A stretch of 6,142 nucleotides of DNA, from assembly GCA_007128755.1 (NCBI GenBank), contig SKWV01000121.1, positions 1 through 6,142 on the forward strand. The letters run 5' to 3'. This DNA comes from Trueperaceae bacterium (lineage in GTDB: Bacteria > Deinococcota > Deinococci > Deinococcales > Trueperaceae). Positions 5,148-6,142 of this stretch are shown here, in pieces. The first letter of the stretch is position 1. Each line of letters opens with the position of its first letter. The notes beneath the pieces are model-generated. The model searched no databases and was not told the origin of the DNA. It saw nothing but the letters and a program-made list of their open reading frames with translations. A program made the position numbers and the translations under genes.

Positions 5148-6142
5148 CATGCTCTCCCTTCGGACGGTGCCGCGGCCGTGGCCGCGCCCGTTTCGCTCGC
5201 CCCGGCCGCGTCGGCGGCGGCGAGCATGTCGTCGGCGTAGTGGACGCCCCCCTCGACGAGCAGGTCGGGGCCGAGATGGCGGACCGACACGGCGTCGAGC
5301 GTGATGGCGTCGGCGATGGTCGCGACGCCGAGCCCGCCGAGCGGGCTGGCGCCCTTGCCGCCGAGCAGCATGGGCCCGACGAACCAGGCGATCCGGTCGA
5401 CCACACGAGCCTCGATGAACGACCAGGCCAGCGTGCCGCCGCCCTCGAGCAGGACGCTCGTGACGCCCTCGTGCGCGAGCAGGTGCCGGAGCGAGCCGGC
5501 GACGTCGGGGCGGCCGCGGCCGTCGTCGCTGATCACGACGTCGGCACCGCGCTCGCGCAGCGCGTCCACGCGGGCGGCCGGCGCCGACGGCCCCACCATC
5601 AGCGTGACGCGCGCCGGCACGCCGGCGTCGTCGGCCTCGAACAGCGCGGCGTGCGGCGGCGTGCGCGCGACCGAATCGAACACGACCTTGCGCGGCGTGC
5701 GGCCGCCGTCGATGCGCGACGTGAGGCGGGGGTCGTCGAGGAGGACGGTGGTGACGCCGACCGCGACGGCGTCGGACTCGTGTCGCCAGCGCTGCACCAG
5801 GGCCCGCGACGCCTCGCCGGTGATCCAGCGCGACTGCCCCGTGCGCGTGGCGATCTTGCCGTCGAGCGTCATCGCGGTCTTGTACCGGACCCACGGACGC
5901 CCGAAGCGCTGCGCCGTGAAGAACGCGGCGTTCTGCTCCTCGGCCTCGGCCGCGAGCAGGCCCACCGTCACGTCGACGCCCGCCGCCCGCAGGCGCTGGG
6001 CGCCGCGGCCGTCGACGAGCGGGTTCGGGTCGCTCGCGGCGATCACGACGCGCGCGACGCCGGCCGCGAGCAGCGCTTCGGTGCACGGCGGCGTGCGGCC
6101 CTGGTGATCGCAGGGCTCCAGGGTGACGTAAGCGGTGGCGCC
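5147..6142 (-). CDS. ribD: Bifunctional diaminohydroxyphosphoribosylaminopyrimidine deaminase / uracil reductase (5' end outside window)
   Basis: Performs the second and third steps of the GTP branch of riboflavin synthesis: deamination of the pyrimidine ring, then NADPH-dependent reduction of the ribosyl side chain. The window holds the last 331 codons. The fragment opens in the deaminase domain with LEPCDHQGRTPPC (8-20), which supplies two zinc cysteines; the upstream HAE motif and roughly 50-60 N-terminal residues lie beyond the right edge. DPNPLVDGRG (38-47) closes that domain. The reductase domain starts near residue 80 with GRPWVRYKTAMTLDGKIAT (81-99), then SRWITG, AVGVTTVLLDDPRL (127-140) and LLEGGGTL (231-238). 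It ends in an Ala-rich tail of about 25 residues that also encodes the ribE ribosome binding site. It is first among the three visible rib genes, so any FMN riboswitch or promoter would be outside the window. Confidence 0.96.
   Translation of the reverse strand, partial: GATAYVTLEPCDHQGRTPPCTEALLAAGVARVVIAASDPNPLVDGRGAQRLRAAGVDVTVGLLAAEAEEQNAAFFTAQRFGRPWVRYKTAMTLDGKIATRTGQSRWITGEASRALVQRWRHESDAVAVGVTTVLLDDPRLTSRIDGGRTPRKVVFDSVARTPPHAALFEADDAGVPARVTLMVGPSAPAARVDALRERGADVVISDDGRGRPDVAGSLRHLLAHEGVTSVLLEGGGTLAWSFIEARVVDRIAWFVGPMLLGGKGASPLGGLGVATIADAITLDAVSVRHLGPDLLVEGGVHYADDMLAAADAAGASETGAATAAAPSEGRA
5154..5159 (-). promoter_or_regulatory. Ribosome binding site AGGGAG for ribE
   Basis: AGGGAG on the minus strand lies inside the last codons of ribD. 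It is 3 bases before the ATG at 5150 and 6 bases before the ATG at 5147. The 6-base spacing is nearer the usual range, which together with the MFTGIVEE start of the family decides for 5147. It is the clearest Shine-Dalgarno in the window. Confidence 0.65.

Noticed and set aside
5171..5186. Inverted repeat CGCGGCC / GGCCGCG inside the ribD 3' end, near the ribE start
   Set aside because: The loop is only 2 bases, no T-run follows, and it lies in an Ala-rich coding tail. Short GC palindromes are expected here, so I do not call a terminator or attenuator.
4362..6086. 574-codon minus-strand frame that would fuse an N-terminal region to RibE
   Set aside because: The part upstream of 5150 is an out-of-frame reading of ribD, Arg-rich and without motifs. 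RibE starts at the MFTG methionine with its own ribosome site.

Overview
This is a compact, very GC-rich bacterial segment with strongly G/C-biased third codon positions. No RNA gene, CRISPR array, insertion sequence or phage gene could be recognised. The riboflavin order ribD-ribE-ribBA, the leaderless-style promoter and the style of the proteins suggest a high-GC soil or water lineage. A Chloroflexota (Limnocylindria-like) source seems most likely, with Actinomycetota or Deinococcota as alternatives. This placement is an impression from the sequence, not a phylogenetic result.

Layout. Positions 1-887 (minus strand) hold the 5' part of a gene for a conserved protein resembling the DUF432 family; it runs off the left edge. 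A gap of about 100 bp (888-990) carries a -10-like TATGAT box and a possible 12-codon leader ORF. The gap separates the DUF432-like gene from a divergent plus-strand pair. That pair is a PfkB/ribokinase-family sugar kinase (991-2022) overlapping by ATGA a lipoprotein hydrolase of the pectin acetylesterase/Notum family (2019-3131). The hydrolase stops only 4 bp before the end of a convergent minus-strand riboflavin operon. Read 5' to 3' on the minus strand, the operon is ribD (cut by the right edge), ribE (riboflavin synthase, with an unusual proline-rich repeat tail) and ribBA.

How the genes work together. RibBA makes both riboflavin precursors: dihydroxybutanone phosphate from ribulose 5-phosphate, and the diaminopyrimidine from GTP. 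RibD deaminates and reduces the pyrimidine. RibE performs the final dismutation to riboflavin. Lumazine synthase (ribH), needed between RibD and RibE, is not in the window and does not follow ribBA. All internal junctions in the rib operon, and the kinase/hydrolase junction, are stop-start overlaps, which points to translational coupling. The kinase and hydrolase probably share a transcript, but their common substrate, if any, is unknown.

Most of the window is ordinary metabolism. The points worth a second look are the RibE tail built from a 36-bp tandem repeat, the leaderless leader-ORF arrangement before the kinase, the kinase plus secreted-esterase pairing, and the arginine-rich insertion in the DUF432-like protein. 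I found no convincing previously undescribed system.
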